64,000 bases of DNA from Candida dubliniensis CD36 (lineage: Eukaryota > Ascomycota > Pichiomycetes > Serinales > Debaryomycetaceae): positions 930,001 through 994,000 of the forward strand of contig NC_012866.1 of NCBI RefSeq assembly GCF_000026945.1. The letters are read 5' to 3'. Numbering within the stretch: position 1 is the first letter of the stretch; the number at the start of each line of letters is the position of its first letter. A program made the position numbers and the translations under genes. Below, one piece after another: positions 10,290-19,416 of the stretch. The notes under the pieces were generated by a model. The model made no database searches. It was not told where the DNA came from and was given only the letters and a program-made list of their open reading frames with translations.

Positions 10290-10364
10290 ATGTACATGGA
10301 TGAGTATAGATGCAAAGTCCAAGTGAATTTACAGAAGCATTTCTGCTCTTTATTGGTCGCGTGA
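10290..10364 (+). other. Overlapping upstream ORFs at the start of the RED1-like gene
   Basis: Three ATGs (10290, 10296, 10300) lie within 20 bases before the main ATG at 10310, all out of frame with it. The first opens a 24-codon ORF ending at 10364, inside the main gene. The third opens an 8-codon ORF ending at 10326. Such a cluster would be expected to reduce translation from 10310, or it may mean transcription starts inside this region. Confidence 0.5.
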
Positions 10365-12058
10365 GTGGTGTGGGCGACAAATCACCAAAACTATACAATA
10401 ACGAAATGTCAACTTTGAACACGTTGCTAATTAATATTGAGGATGAACCATTGACAGGGGTTGGTAAATGCAAACCCTTGTTAATCGATTGTATTGACAA
10501 GTTCTTGCAAATAATCATTCAACAAGAACATGTCGATGACAGATTGAGTTGGTTCGCAATAAATTTATATCTCAGTAAGTTCATTAGGTTGGTTATATAT
10601 CCTGAAATCCAGATGATTTGGCCAATATTGCTCAGAATCACAGTTTTTACCCATGATTTTAGAGTTTTGCACAAGGTTATTGAATGCTCATTATGCGAGA
10701 ATCCCGTTGTGTCTTGGATCAGTTCAAAAATCTTACTGAACATGATTCAAGTGGATTCCTTGTTCTGGTTGGTAAAGGAATCATTAAACACAAAGGAAAA
10801 TATAAAAAAATTTAGAAATTTGCTTTGGTTAAATAGTGGAATAACTACCCTCATGAACTTAATTTCATTGTTTGTCCATTTGGAGCTAGAACTCGAATTT
10901 ATTCCAAACTTGGTCACACCTTACATTCGGTATATCCATTCAGTCAACCCCAAATTTTCCGATTTTATCCCGTGTTCAGTTATTTTGAAAAATCAAATTA
11001 TCAATAAACAGGCGAGGTTTTATTTGCAACCGATAAACCGTTCGCTTTTAATTTTATGGCATCAGCTAAAAGAGGATCAAACAGAAACATACTATATCAA
11101 TTTGGTCACATTGAGTAGCTTCAGAGCGTTACCTAATTGCGTTCTAAAGTTAAACTTCCAATGCAGCAACGAACGCCAATTGCGATCTGAGGCAATGCTG
11201 ATATACAAATACATGAAAAAATTCTCCATTAAAATTGGAGACCTTGACATTCTGGATACTTGCTTAGAAATAACTTTAAAACACAATACTCATTATAATT
11301 GGTTGGTGAAGTTTTTTAAGGTTATCTCCCCAAGAAGAAAAATATCTGTAAACTCCAAAATTCAAGTTCCCCTGAGCCAAAAAGAAAGTTTAGACCCCAA
11401 CTGTTCCCAGAATGATTCAAATAATATGATGGTAGTCGCTGCAAAAAGACGCAAAGTATCGAGATCAGAACCATGGGATTTCTTTGACATATCTGAAATG
11501 TCGCGAGCAAGAAAGAATCGTAAATATGAAGTTAGCAGAGATATGCATAAACAGAGTAATGTCACTAAGATTTGTTTGGATTCTGAACAGATTGGTGATG
11601 GTAGAAATTCCAAAAATTTGCTATTTGTACAAGAAGAATCGGATGACATTGAAGAATCTAGTTTTTCATCGCAGAATAATGCCAATCCTAAAGAGTACAA
11701 CAATGGCAATTGTGATCAATTTGATTTGGATACCGCAACGGGAGAGACAACAAAGGACGAAAACCAAAATGTAACTTGTTCCGTGGTAAAACCTTTGAAC
11801 AGAGAGTTAGATATAACGCCTATATGTCAAGATAATGCCACACCAACGAGCGATTACAACTATATAAACGAGAGCTTAATTCTATTCTCTTCCAATATTG
11901 TGAATAAGTTGAAAACCATCGAGTACAATGTGCTTCAAAAACGGAATGAATTACAAAACGAATTGGATCTGGAATTTGCTAGAATCTTTGCCAAGCACAA
12001 ACAGAAATTGCATGAAATACAGCAACACATAACCGGAGAGTTAAATAAACTAAAGTAG
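10310..12058 (+). CDS. Candidate meiotic chromosome-axis protein (RED1/SYCP2-like), tentative
   Basis: A 582-residue protein with no signal peptide or membrane segment. Residues about 1-230 are helical and leucine-rich, like an armadillo-type fold. Residues about 240-320 have alternating strands (RFYLQPINRSLLILW) that could be a PH-like domain. A central region (about 365-500) is polar and disordered, with a basic KRRKVSR cluster that could be a nuclear signal. The last ~55 residues form a predicted coiled coil rich in Lys, Gln and Glu. Armadillo plus PH plus linker plus terminal coiled coil is the architecture of RED1/SYCP2 axis proteins, and I infer that possibility from layout only. It could instead be an unrelated CTG-clade nuclear protein. 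The ATG at 10310 is the first in frame. Confidence 0.35.
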   Translation: MQSPSEFTEAFLLFIGRVSGVGDKSPKLYNNEMSTLNTLLINIEDEPLTGVGKCKPLLIDCIDKFLQIIIQQEHVDDRLSWFAINLYLSKFIRLVIYPEIQMIWPILLRITVFTHDFRVLHKVIECSLCENPVVSWISSKILLNMIQVDSLFWLVKESLNTKENIKKFRNLLWLNSGITTLMNLISLFVHLELELEFIPNLVTPYIRYIHSVNPKFSDFIPCSVILKNQIINKQARFYLQPINRSLLILWHQLKEDQTETYYINLVTLSSFRALPNCVLKLNFQCSNERQLRSEAMLIYKYMKKFSIKIGDLDILDTCLEITLKHNTHYNWLVKFFKVISPRRKISVNSKIQVPLSQKESLDPNCSQNDSNNMMVVAAKRRKVSRSEPWDFFDISEMSRARKNRKYEVSRDMHKQSNVTKICLDSEQIGDGRNSKNLLFVQEESDDIEESSFSSQNNANPKEYNNGNCDQFDLDTATGETTKDENQNVTCSVVKPLNRELDITPICQDNATPTSDYNYINESLILFSSNIVNKLKTIEYNVLQKRNELQNELDLEFARIFAKHKQKLHEIQQHITGELNKLK

Positions 12059-12221
12059 GATATGTTAATATAAACATATAATTTATCATATATGAATATT
12101 ATAAAGAATTGTAGCAGCAATACAAGTGGGTATCATTTATGTATTTTGGTGAAACTATTTTTGATATACATAGAACAGAATATATGGTATTCTAAAACAA
12201 AAGCTGTAATTTAAAGCCTTT

Positions 12222-12665
12222 TTAATGTCCCCCCAATAAACCTTTAATGAATTTGACTTTTTCTCCGATAATATTACCGATTATACCACCACCGCCGTAA
12301 CCCCCTGAACCACCATTACCTCCTGAGCCACCTTCAGTTTCGCATGGAGTAGGTTGAGCAGGTGGAGTGTCGCATGGAGTAGTTGGAGCAGGAGGAGTAT
12401 CGCAAGGAGTAGTTGGAGCAGGAGGAGTATCACAAGGAGTAGTTGGAGCAGGAGGAGTATCACAAGGGGTAGTTTGAGCTGGAGGAGCTGGAGGAGCTGG
12501 AGGAGCTGGAGGAGCCGGTGGTGGTGGAGCTGGAGGAGCCGGGGTATCACATGGGGCTTCATTATTACCACCTTTCAAACTCCCGCCAAGTTTTAAAAGT
12601 GGAAGAAAGGTAGCTTCAACGGAACAAGCAATAAAAGCTGCAGCGGCAATTGTAGAGAATTTCAT
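12222..12665 (-). CDS. Small secreted Pro/Cys-repeat protein (PCDTP family)
   Basis: A 147-residue protein with a clear N-terminal signal peptide (MKFSTIAAAAFIACSVEA). A proline-alanine block follows (about 43-64), then four 10-residue TTPCDTPPAP-type repeats (65-104), a Gly-rich spacer (112-127) and a short amphipathic, cationic C terminus (128-147). There is no hydrophobic GPI-attachment tail, so it is more likely soluble or held in the wall by disulphides. It shares the start, the (W/L)KGG motif and the Cys-Asp-Thr-Pro repeat with the gene at 14112-14807 on the same strand, so the two look like tandem paralogues. I know no family function. The single Cys in each repeat could cross-link the protein to itself or to wall proteins. 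Confidence 0.75.
   Translation of the reverse strand: MKFSTIAAAAFIACSVEATFLPLLKLGGSLKGGNNEAPCDTPAPPAPPPPAPPAPPAPPAPPAQTTPCDTPPAPTTPCDTPPAPTTPCDTPPAPTTPCDTPPAQPTPCETEGGSGGNGGSGGYGGGGIIGNIIGEKVKFIKGLLGGH
12354..12473 (-). repeat. Four tandem 30-bp coding repeats
   Basis: Four nearly identical 30-base units encode the 10-residue repeats of the secreted protein at 12222-12665. Such in-frame repeats commonly vary in number between strains through slippage or recombination. Confidence 0.85.
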
Positions 12666-13300
12666 TCTGATTGGATGCTAGTGTTGTAATGGTATTGATT
12701 AGTGATCTTAGAATTCATGAATAAAATTGGGGAGGAAATTCATGTCAATTTATAGTTGAAAGAATGTGAGTGGACCATTGTTGTTTGATCTCCATGTCAA
12801 TAGTATATCTTGCTCTTTTACACATACTTTGCAATGAGCGGGCCCCTTCTTTTCTTCCCTTTCAGCTATAATTACCTATTAGAATTACTAATTGGGATTA
12901 ATTGACTACAGATATGGAAAATCGCAAACGATTTATGTTTATGCTTTTTTTTTCTTTTAGTTTAGTTTCATATATTACTGTCTACGATCATCGGTTTTAG
13001 TAATTGATAAATGGTTTTTAAATTTACAGAAAGGATGGAAGTATAACTGTTTCAGCAATGTTTTCTTCTAGAAATACTATTTAGGGGTATTTTAGGTTGC
13101 TGCAAAATAGACTTAAATGGCTATGTTTTGCATTGCAAATACTTTTTCAAAAAATTTGAATAGTAGCGAGTTTTATCAAAATATTAGGATCACTATTGAT
13201 TGCCTCTCTTTTGCACGGGTCCAAATAACCGTGATCAATGAAACCTGTTGAACTTTATTCTTGCTAAATTCGCCCTAACAATACTGTGAAGATCAGCGCG

Positions 13301-13334
<34 letters not shown>

Positions 13335-14111
13335 ATTCGTCGCTGAAACCTAACAACATTAGTTTGATGATAAACTGAATTTGCTGTGACTAACAATGAA
13401 ATAGATTTGCAGTAACAGTAAACATCCATTCACAAACACTTCTTTCTAATTTTGTTCCATAATATTCCTTTTTGGAACAAATTTCCTTTTTTCTATACAA
13501 ACGTTTATGTTTTGATCAGTATTGATTAATCACATCACCCACAACTGTACTATAATAAACATTCAATAAATTCACATTTAGTGTCTACCCCAATGATAGG
13601 CCAATTTCTATGTAAACCTGACCCCTCTCAAAGCAAATATCGTCATCAGTTAGTAAACTAAAACTGATTATTATTTTCTCTATACTTGAGAGTTCTATAT
13701 AGCAACCTATCTACCCTAGCTATACTTGCCGCAAAACCATACAGCCGTAAAGATAATTGCTCACGATGGACATATTTGTTAGATTAATCTAAGAAATCAT
13801 ATTTCTACGCAACTACTATTACTATCCAAATTAGAGTCTGTACAACGTAGCTTTGATTTGATTTTGTCAGTTTGGAGATCTGTTTTGGTCTGTTCAAAGT
13901 TAGCATCAAATACTAAAGTCAGTAAACTGGAATAGAAAACACATAATATACAAACTCTTTGCAATAAAAAAATACAAGGCCATAATAATTGTATATTGAC
14001 AGCATATAAGCAACTTATCTTAAAAATAATATGGGTGATCCTGAAACAAAAAATAATCAGAAGAACTAAACTAATGAACAAGAGGATTTATCCAAAAAGA
14101 TTGAAGAATGC
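12666..14111. other. 1.4-kb intergenic region between the two PCDTP genes
   Basis: I see no convincing gene. The stretch carries a ~27-base T tract at about 13305-13332 and T-rich runs near 12946-12955. Short open frames here read through these tracts and look random. As both neighbours are on the minus strand, it should hold the promoter of the 12222-12665 gene. Confidence 0.6.
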
Positions 14112-14807
14112 TTAACAATCGTCATCGGAGTTGTCACCAGCATCGTTGTCGGAATCACTGTCAGAATCATTGTCAGTGCCGTTTCCATTATCATCATCAC
14201 AATCGCTGTCGTCATCTGAATGATCGCCAGCATCGTTGTCGGAATCATTATCTGAATCGTTGTCGGTTCCATTTCCATCATCATCACAATCGCTGTCGTC
14301 ATCTGAATTATCACCAGCATCGTTGTCAGAATCATTATCAGAGTCATTATCGGTTCCGTTTCCATCGTCATCATCACAATCATCCCCGGAACCACATTTC
14401 TTATCACCTTTCTTACCTCCTTTGTCACCGCCATTATTACCAGAAGGAGCAGGAGCAGGAGTATTAGTTTTACAAGTTTCACAAGTAGTAGTGGCTGGTG
14501 TTGGTGCTTGAGTATTTGGTGTGTCACAAGAAGTAGTAACTTGTGTTGGAGCTGGAGCTGGAGTGTCACAAGTAGTGGTAGTTGGAGCAGGAGCTGGAGT
14601 GTCACAAGAAGTAGTGGTTGGAACTGGAGCTGGTGTATCACATGGAGTGGTGGTTGGAACTGGAACTGGAGCTGGAGCCTTTGGTGTATCGCAAGGTTCT
14701 TCACCACCTTTCCATCTTCCTCCTCCTCTCTTGTCTAAGTTTGGAACAGCAGCAGATTCAACAGAAGAAGCAATACAAGCAGCAGTGATGACTTTAGTAA
14801 ATTTCAT
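14112..14807 (-). CDS. Secreted protein with PCDTP repeats and an acidic Asp-rich repeat tail
   Basis: A 231-residue protein. Residues 1-20 are a signal peptide, and Lys-Arg at 26-27 (NLDKR) is a likely Kex2 site that would release a short propeptide. Residues 38-112 hold five Cys-Asp-Thr-Pro units separated by Ala/Pro/Thr stretches and end in CETC. A Gly/Lys-rich hinge follows (about 113-137). The last ~83 residues (149-231) are three repeats of about 29 residues, almost wholly Asp, Asn and Ser with one Cys each. The DxDxD spacing recalls calcium-binding repeats such as thrombospondin type 3, but this is only a resemblance. There is no GPI tail. The Thr/Ser-rich region may be O-mannosylated. 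It is paralogous to 12222-12665, and its function is unknown. Confidence 0.8.
   Translation of the reverse strand: MKFTKVITAACIASSVESAAVPNLDKRGGGRWKGGEEPCDTPKAPAPVPVPTTTPCDTPAPVPTTTSCDTPAPAPTTTTCDTPAPAPTQVTTSCDTPNTQAPTPATTTCETCKTNTPAPAPSGNNGGDKGGKKGDKKCGSGDDCDDDDGNGTDNDSDNDSDNDAGDNSDDDSDCDDDGNGTDNDSDNDSDNDAGDHSDDDSDCDDDNGNGTDNDSDSDSDNDAGDNSDDDC
14115..14363 (-). repeat. Three tandem ~87-bp repeats encoding the acidic tail
   Basis: Three in-frame units at 14277-14363, 14187-14276 and 14115-14186 encode closely similar Asp/Asn/Ser-rich blocks beginning GNGTDND. The last unit is shortened and ends at the stop codon. The second and third differ by only a few substitutions and a one-codon insertion, which suggests recent duplication. 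Confidence 0.85.
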
Positions 14808-16179
14808 TTTTGTTGTAGATTAAACTATAGTGTTGGTTAGTTGTTATAAGACTTCTATTGATCAAAAAGTGGAAAAGGTTGTCCCCCATTTATACCTTTG
14901 AGAAGGTTGAAAGAATCAGGAGATTCAGAGTTCATGAATCAGTTGAATATGTTGGGTATTTGCTATCGTTGACTCGTTTTTATCCTTGAATCTGCTTGTA
15001 ATCGCCAGTATTTTTGTTTGAAATTGACCAATTTTTAAGACTTTTTTTACCCAAAAGGTTGCAAAGAGGAGGGTTGCCGCTTTCTTATTTACAAACTCCC
15101 TAAGAGAATTGTAATTCCTTCTACGAGTTGCGCAATATTTGACATTTGCAATCATGACAAAGGTCTCCCGTTTTGGCGTGTTCGATTTCTTGGCAAAATT
15201 TCCCTCTGATTCACTCCTTCGGAAGAACTAACCGAGACGTTATACAAGCTAATTACGTCCATAATTGCATTTCTACATATGTAATTACCTGTCATATGTG
15301 CTTTGGCATAAACCTCAATAATTGGGAAAAATATAGGATACACTTCATTTTATTTAATTAGCAACCATTATGTTTTCAAAAAGTGTACTCAATACTTGTT
15401 GTCAAAGCCCGAAAATGGGCTTAAACAAAAGCAAGGCTAATGAGCAACATATTCGCAACTATCAACTTTTTTTTTTTTTGCATTCAAAGCTGAAACTTTG
15501 TAAGAGAAAAATGATGATGATGATCAGAAGCTCCAGTGAAACAACCACACACACAACATTACTAAAATTAGTCTTTTTTTGTACGAACTAAATGTGAACG
15601 TGTTAGAGACAATGTATTGAATATGCAACCATACGCCTTGCTAATAATCACCTTATTCTCATGATTGTATGTAATTGGAATTTTCTGTATCAAAAATGAG
15701 GTAAATTGAAGTAGCGAGTGAATAATCTCGTATAAACCAATAAAGCAAGAGCTTTATTATAGCAACGAGACGTCTGGAACTGCTATATTTTGCAATACAT
15801 TCCAACAATGCTTAGGTGAAAATAAAAATCACTGCAACTTGTATGATGATAGAACATGGATACTCATATGTAGTTGCAAAGTTCTGATACTAAGTTCGCG
15901 TGAGAATGTAATTATTCAAACAATCACTAAAAAATGTTCATGTCAAAAATTAACACAAATATGGTTTCAACAACTTCTTTCCATTCCGCCAAACTCAACA
16001 AATGTACGAGCCAATGTTCGGAACTCAGTCAAACAACAACAACAACAAATGTTACAAACTTAAACTTTTACAGACAGAAAAAAAAAAAAATATCTCAAAG
16101 CAGCATTTCACAGTAGTAATATTATTGCCACACATACAATAAACATGTCATTAATTAAATCTATCTATCTATACATGCT
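14808..16179. other. 1.4-kb intergenic region
   Basis: No gene is supported. A T tract lies at about 15470-15479 and an A tract at about 16079-16090. A CTAT-type short repeat at 16161-16172 precedes the 3' end of the hydrolase. Open frames here are short and mostly start at non-ATG codons. Confidence 0.55.
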
Positions 16180-17529
16180 CTATGTTTTACCTTTCTTAAA
16201 CTTTAAAAATTGAAAAACAACTTTAGCGAATTCTGGTGGATTGTCAAGGTAAAGATGGTGACCAGCATTGGATATGATATGAAAACTGGCAAGTTTTTCG
16301 GAATTCTTCCTGATTGATAAATCGTTTATTTCATTTGTCATCTCTAATCCAGCCTCGTCATTCATCCAGTCTTTATCACCATATAACCACAACGTTGGTA
16401 GTTTCATTTTGACAAACTTTTCCGGACATCTATCTATTAAGGGCAATTTCGCCACTGCACCAACATCTAATACCCTAGTGATTGCATATTCACCCGACCC
16501 TTTACCATTAAAGATCCTGTATATGTAATCATGGATATTTTTAAAGTGTTGCTCATCCTGGTAGTAAACGTGTGAAAATCTATGTGTTGTCCACCTTGAT
16601 ATGAGTTTAGACTTGAAAGGACCAGCATTTCTAATGATTGCAAATGACGAGTAATTATGTACCCACATGTACTCCAACAATCGTCTTGTTCTAGTTCGTG
16701 GATCTTGTTCGATTTCATTGCCGTGCACTATATCTTCTTGATCAACCAATAATTCCTGTTCGGGAGACACTTGTGGAGTAAGGTTTGTTTCTTTTTCCAA
16801 CAACGAATACTGACTTCGCTCAACACCAACAGGACTTATAAGTATCAACTTTTCAATCAAATTCAGCGATATCCCACGGTCAATAATCTTTTTATTATAT
16901 TTCAAGGCATATGCGCAACTCAAATATCCACCAAAGGAATGTCCCATCAAAATGAATTTCCCGATATTACGTTTTTTTCTCCACGATTCCAAAGAATCAA
17001 TAAACCAATCCTCCACTTTATAAATATCTTGTTTTGTTTTTGATGGGAATTGCGGGAATTTCGGTCTTGAACTCAAGCCAAATCCAAGCAAATCTATCGC
17101 ATGAATTTTAATCCCTGGTATCCTCGATAATGAATCAAAGTTGTCTATAAATAACCCCAAGGAAGCAGCGTACCCATGAACCAAAACAATCTCCTTTGTT
17201 GTTGCGGCATCCTTTGTTGTATCCTTTTCTAAATTCTCAATAAACAATTCATGAATATAGTTCCCATTTCCAATATCCGTGTTGATTATACTTGCACGGC
17301 GCCGACCATCTGACTCAGGGAAAAACGGCAAATATGAAAGCAATCTTTTTTCAACCTGCTCATCAGCATATGAAGGTTTCAAGCTTTGTTTAAACCAGTC
17401 GGTGGCACTTTGGAGCCAGGGATAGGATGGCGTCTTTCTACCATCGTTGAATTCACTTACTTTCTGGCGTTTGCTTGTTGAGGGACTAGCAGTGGTGGTG
17501 GTCGTGGTGGCTACTGTTTCAGTCGACAT
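16180..17529 (-). CDS. Alpha/beta hydrolase of the ICT1/CLD1/ECM18 (ABHD4/5) family
   Basis: A 449-residue protein with an alpha/beta hydrolase fold. LVHGYAAS (about 116-123) supplies the oxyanion region, GHSFGG has nucleophile Ser198, GDKDW has Asp386 as the likely acid, and GHHLYLD has the catalytic His. The HHLYLD segment (424-429) also fits the HX4D acyltransferase motif of ABHD5/Ict1 proteins. In yeast this family includes Cld1 (mitochondrial cardiolipin deacylase) and Ict1 (lysophosphatidic acid acyltransferase). I cannot decide between them from sequence. The open frame extends 17 codons further to a TTG, but the first ATG is at 17529. The first 35 residues are Thr/Ser-rich with few basic residues, so a mitochondrial presequence is not obvious. 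Confidence 0.82.
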   Translation of the reverse strand: MSTETVATTTTTTASPSTSKRQKVSEFNDGRKTPSYPWLQSATDWFKQSLKPSYADEQVEKRLLSYLPFFPESDGRRRASIINTDIGNGNYIHELFIENLEKDTTKDAATTKEIVLVHGYAASLGLFIDNFDSLSRIPGIKIHAIDLLGFGLSSRPKFPQFPSKTKQDIYKVEDWFIDSLESWRKKRNIGKFILMGHSFGGYLSCAYALKYNKKIIDRGISLNLIEKLILISPVGVERSQYSLLEKETNLTPQVSPEQELLVDQEDIVHGNEIEQDPRTRTRRLLEYMWVHNYSSFAIIRNAGPFKSKLISRWTTHRFSHVYYQDEQHFKNIHDYIYRIFNGKGSGEYAITRVLDVGAVAKLPLIDRCPEKFVKMKLPTLWLYGDKDWMNDEAGLEMTNEINDLSIRKNSEKLASFHIISNAGHHLYLDNPPEFAKVVFQFLKFKKGKT

Positions 17530-18352
17530 GTGTTGTTTCTTGATGACATAGAGATCAAAAGAAAAAATAGAAAACAGCAAGATTTCAATCTTGTATTTAT
17601 ATGATGACTAAGTACTGCAAAAAAAAAATATAAGCCCCCAATTGATAAAGGAAAAACAGAAGCGGAAAGAACGTGTACAACAAGGAAGAAAAAAAAAAAA
17701 GAAATTTTCGGCCATCAGGTTATATCCGTTGGGTGGAAATCGGCAAAAGGAGTAAACCCAAAAAATTTATTGTCGCTTGGCAACCGTCCTCCGTTACCCG
17801 TTTTTGGTAAATACCCGAAACCAACAAAAGAAATATAAAGAGCCATATTTAAACAACTTTCATATAATGGTCTCCAGTAGATGTTCTAAGAAAAATCGAG
17901 AGCTCTTGTTTGTTAGATGCTGTTGCCAAAGTGTGATATTGACAATTTAGTACCGAAATTAGCCTAAGTTGATGCCATTTTAAAAAGTAAAATCCGTAAA
18001 CGCTGAAAAAGAACTCAACATGCTTCGTAGAAAACAATGAAAAACGTGTTTGACAAGCAGGCTGTTTTGACGTTAAATCGTTCAAACAACTGCATCTTTA
18101 AACTTTATATTGTTCTGCTTGTTTCTCTTTGATAATAACAAATGATTTGATATTTGAGTTTTAATTGAGCTGGTGGTGGTTATTTAGGTTGAAATTGCAA
18201 CCAAATAATTACGAAATATAAAGGAATTGATAACACGAGTGGAGCTATCCTTTTTAAAGTTATACAACGGCCATAGAGACATTCATTAGATTATTTCCAA
18301 CATTAAGCTGCAAAAAAAAAAAAGAATTATTTAAAAAACTCTATTACTGTTG
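17530..18352. other. Intergenic region upstream of the hydrolase gene
   Basis: About 820 bases without a convincing gene. Two A tracts (about 17620-17628 and 17690-17701) lie close to the hydrolase start. The far end, near 18311-18321, has an A tract that reads on the minus strand as a polypyrimidine stretch ending in CAG, discussed with the neighbouring small ORF. Confidence 0.5.
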
Positions 18353-18640
18353 TTATGAGATACCTGCGGCAACAAATAAAACTAAACTACAAAAGCAATA
18401 GAACGGTGATACTTTCACAGACTCAAATACAATTTCAACAGAGGCATTTCTTCCAAGTTGTACAATGTACCATAACAATTTTGAGTTGTTCCACTCCACT
18501 CTAGAACGTGGATACATTTTAACAAATGTTAACAAAAGCCTCCATGATACTACATTTCCATAGAAACCATACACGCTAGATTCATTTTGATATCGTTTCA
18601 AATGATCGATATAGTTTCCAATTTGCTCATATATTCTCAT
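18353..18640 (-). CDS. Hypothetical small protein overlapping the MED9-like gene end
   Basis: A 95-codon frame starting at an ATG inside the last codons of the MED9-like gene and overlapping it by 14 bases in another frame. Composition looks protein-like (aromatic-rich, one hydrophobic C-terminal segment from about residue 80, no CTG codons). No family is recognised. At its 3' end GTATCT follows GCCGCAG, and a pyrimidine tract ending in GCAG follows about 50 bases later, so a small intron is conceivable. Either form stops within a few codons. Eukaryotic mRNAs rarely use such an overlap, so this may be only a chance frame in the MED9 3' UTR. Confidence 0.3.
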   Translation of the reverse strand: MRIYEQIGNYIDHLKRYQNESSVYGFYGNVVSWRLLLTFVKMYPRSRVEWNNSKLLWYIVQLGRNASVEIVFESVKVSPFYCFCSLVLFVAAGIS

Positions 18641-19211
18641 TTAAACTAACATTATTTTTGAAATTTTGTAGAAAAGTTTCCTTCTTCACATTGTTCTGTT
18701 TCAAACTCTCAATTTTACCCAAAGTACAAGTTAACGTTTCATTAATACCTTCAACCTCCTGCATTAGATTTTTCAAATTACTCAACTTCAACCGTAGACT
18801 ACCCAAGTACTTATCAAAATCTTTTGGAGTCACCAGGCTGTTTTCTTCATTATTCAAATCATATAACAAATTAAACAAATCCGGTAAGATTTCTAATGAT
18901 CTCATTTTCTCAATAGGATCAATTTCTGGTTCAGTTTCTTGGGTAAACTGTTCTGGTTGTTCAGACTTGACCTCAATTTGATCTGGATCCAATTCATTAC
19001 TAGTTGGTATTATTTCACTTTTAATCTCATCATCCACTTCCATATTATCATTTGTTGACAAATCTTGCTGTTGACTTTGTTGTATTACCGAATTATCAAT
19101 TGTTATGTCAATTGGGGCACCTATATTAATATCACCCAACATCGACGTATCGTTAGACAACATTGGGGATGGGATTTTTGAATTAGAATCATTAGCTTGA
19201 GGACTACTCAT
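18627..19211 (-). CDS. MED9: Mediator subunit 9-like protein
   Basis: A 194-residue acidic protein. The first ~110 residues are Asn/Ser/Gln/Asp-rich and probably disordered. Residues about 115-190 form two helices, beginning ILPDLFNLLYDLNN and continuing as a coiled coil with a conserved KLSNLKNLMQEVEGI segment. This matches the C-terminal domain of Med9/Cse2, a middle-module subunit of the RNA polymerase II Mediator. The domain is short and the match is by pattern, so it is a probable call. The frame extends 9 codons to a TTG; the first ATG is 19211. The gene is divergent from ENV7 across about 205 bases. Confidence 0.6.
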   Translation of the reverse strand: MSSPQANDSNSKIPSPMLSNDTSMLGDINIGAPIDITIDNSVIQQSQQQDLSTNDNMEVDDEIKSEIIPTSNELDPDQIEVKSEQPEQFTQETEPEIDPIEKMRSLEILPDLFNLLYDLNNEENSLVTPKDFDKYLGSLRLKLSNLKNLMQEVEGINETLTCTLGKIESLKQNNVKKETFLQNFKNNVSLNENI

Positions 19212-19416
19212 TATCAAATAATATGAAAACACAATCAAGTTGGAATAACGCCAGATTTTTCTGTTTGATTTTTTGATTTTTTTTTCTCTATCCTTTCATT
19301 TTTTTCTTGCACCTCAGACAAGCAATTGACTACGAATACAGAAACACAAAATTAATTAATCCTTTTTCACTTTCAATCAATCAATTCACGACCATCACTA
19401 CGATACCTATCAAGCT

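Noticed and set aside
13235..13429. 64-codon ORF through the long T tract
   Set aside because: The translation is a poly-Lys run from a homopolymer with no other protein character.
14108..14823. Open frames antisense to the Asp-rich repeat protein
   Set aside because: They are produced by the repetitive GC/AT pattern of the repeats in the real gene. Their translations are low complexity and lack a start context.
17849..18085. 78-codon ORF on the minus strand
   Set aside because: Random composition, no family and no conserved context.
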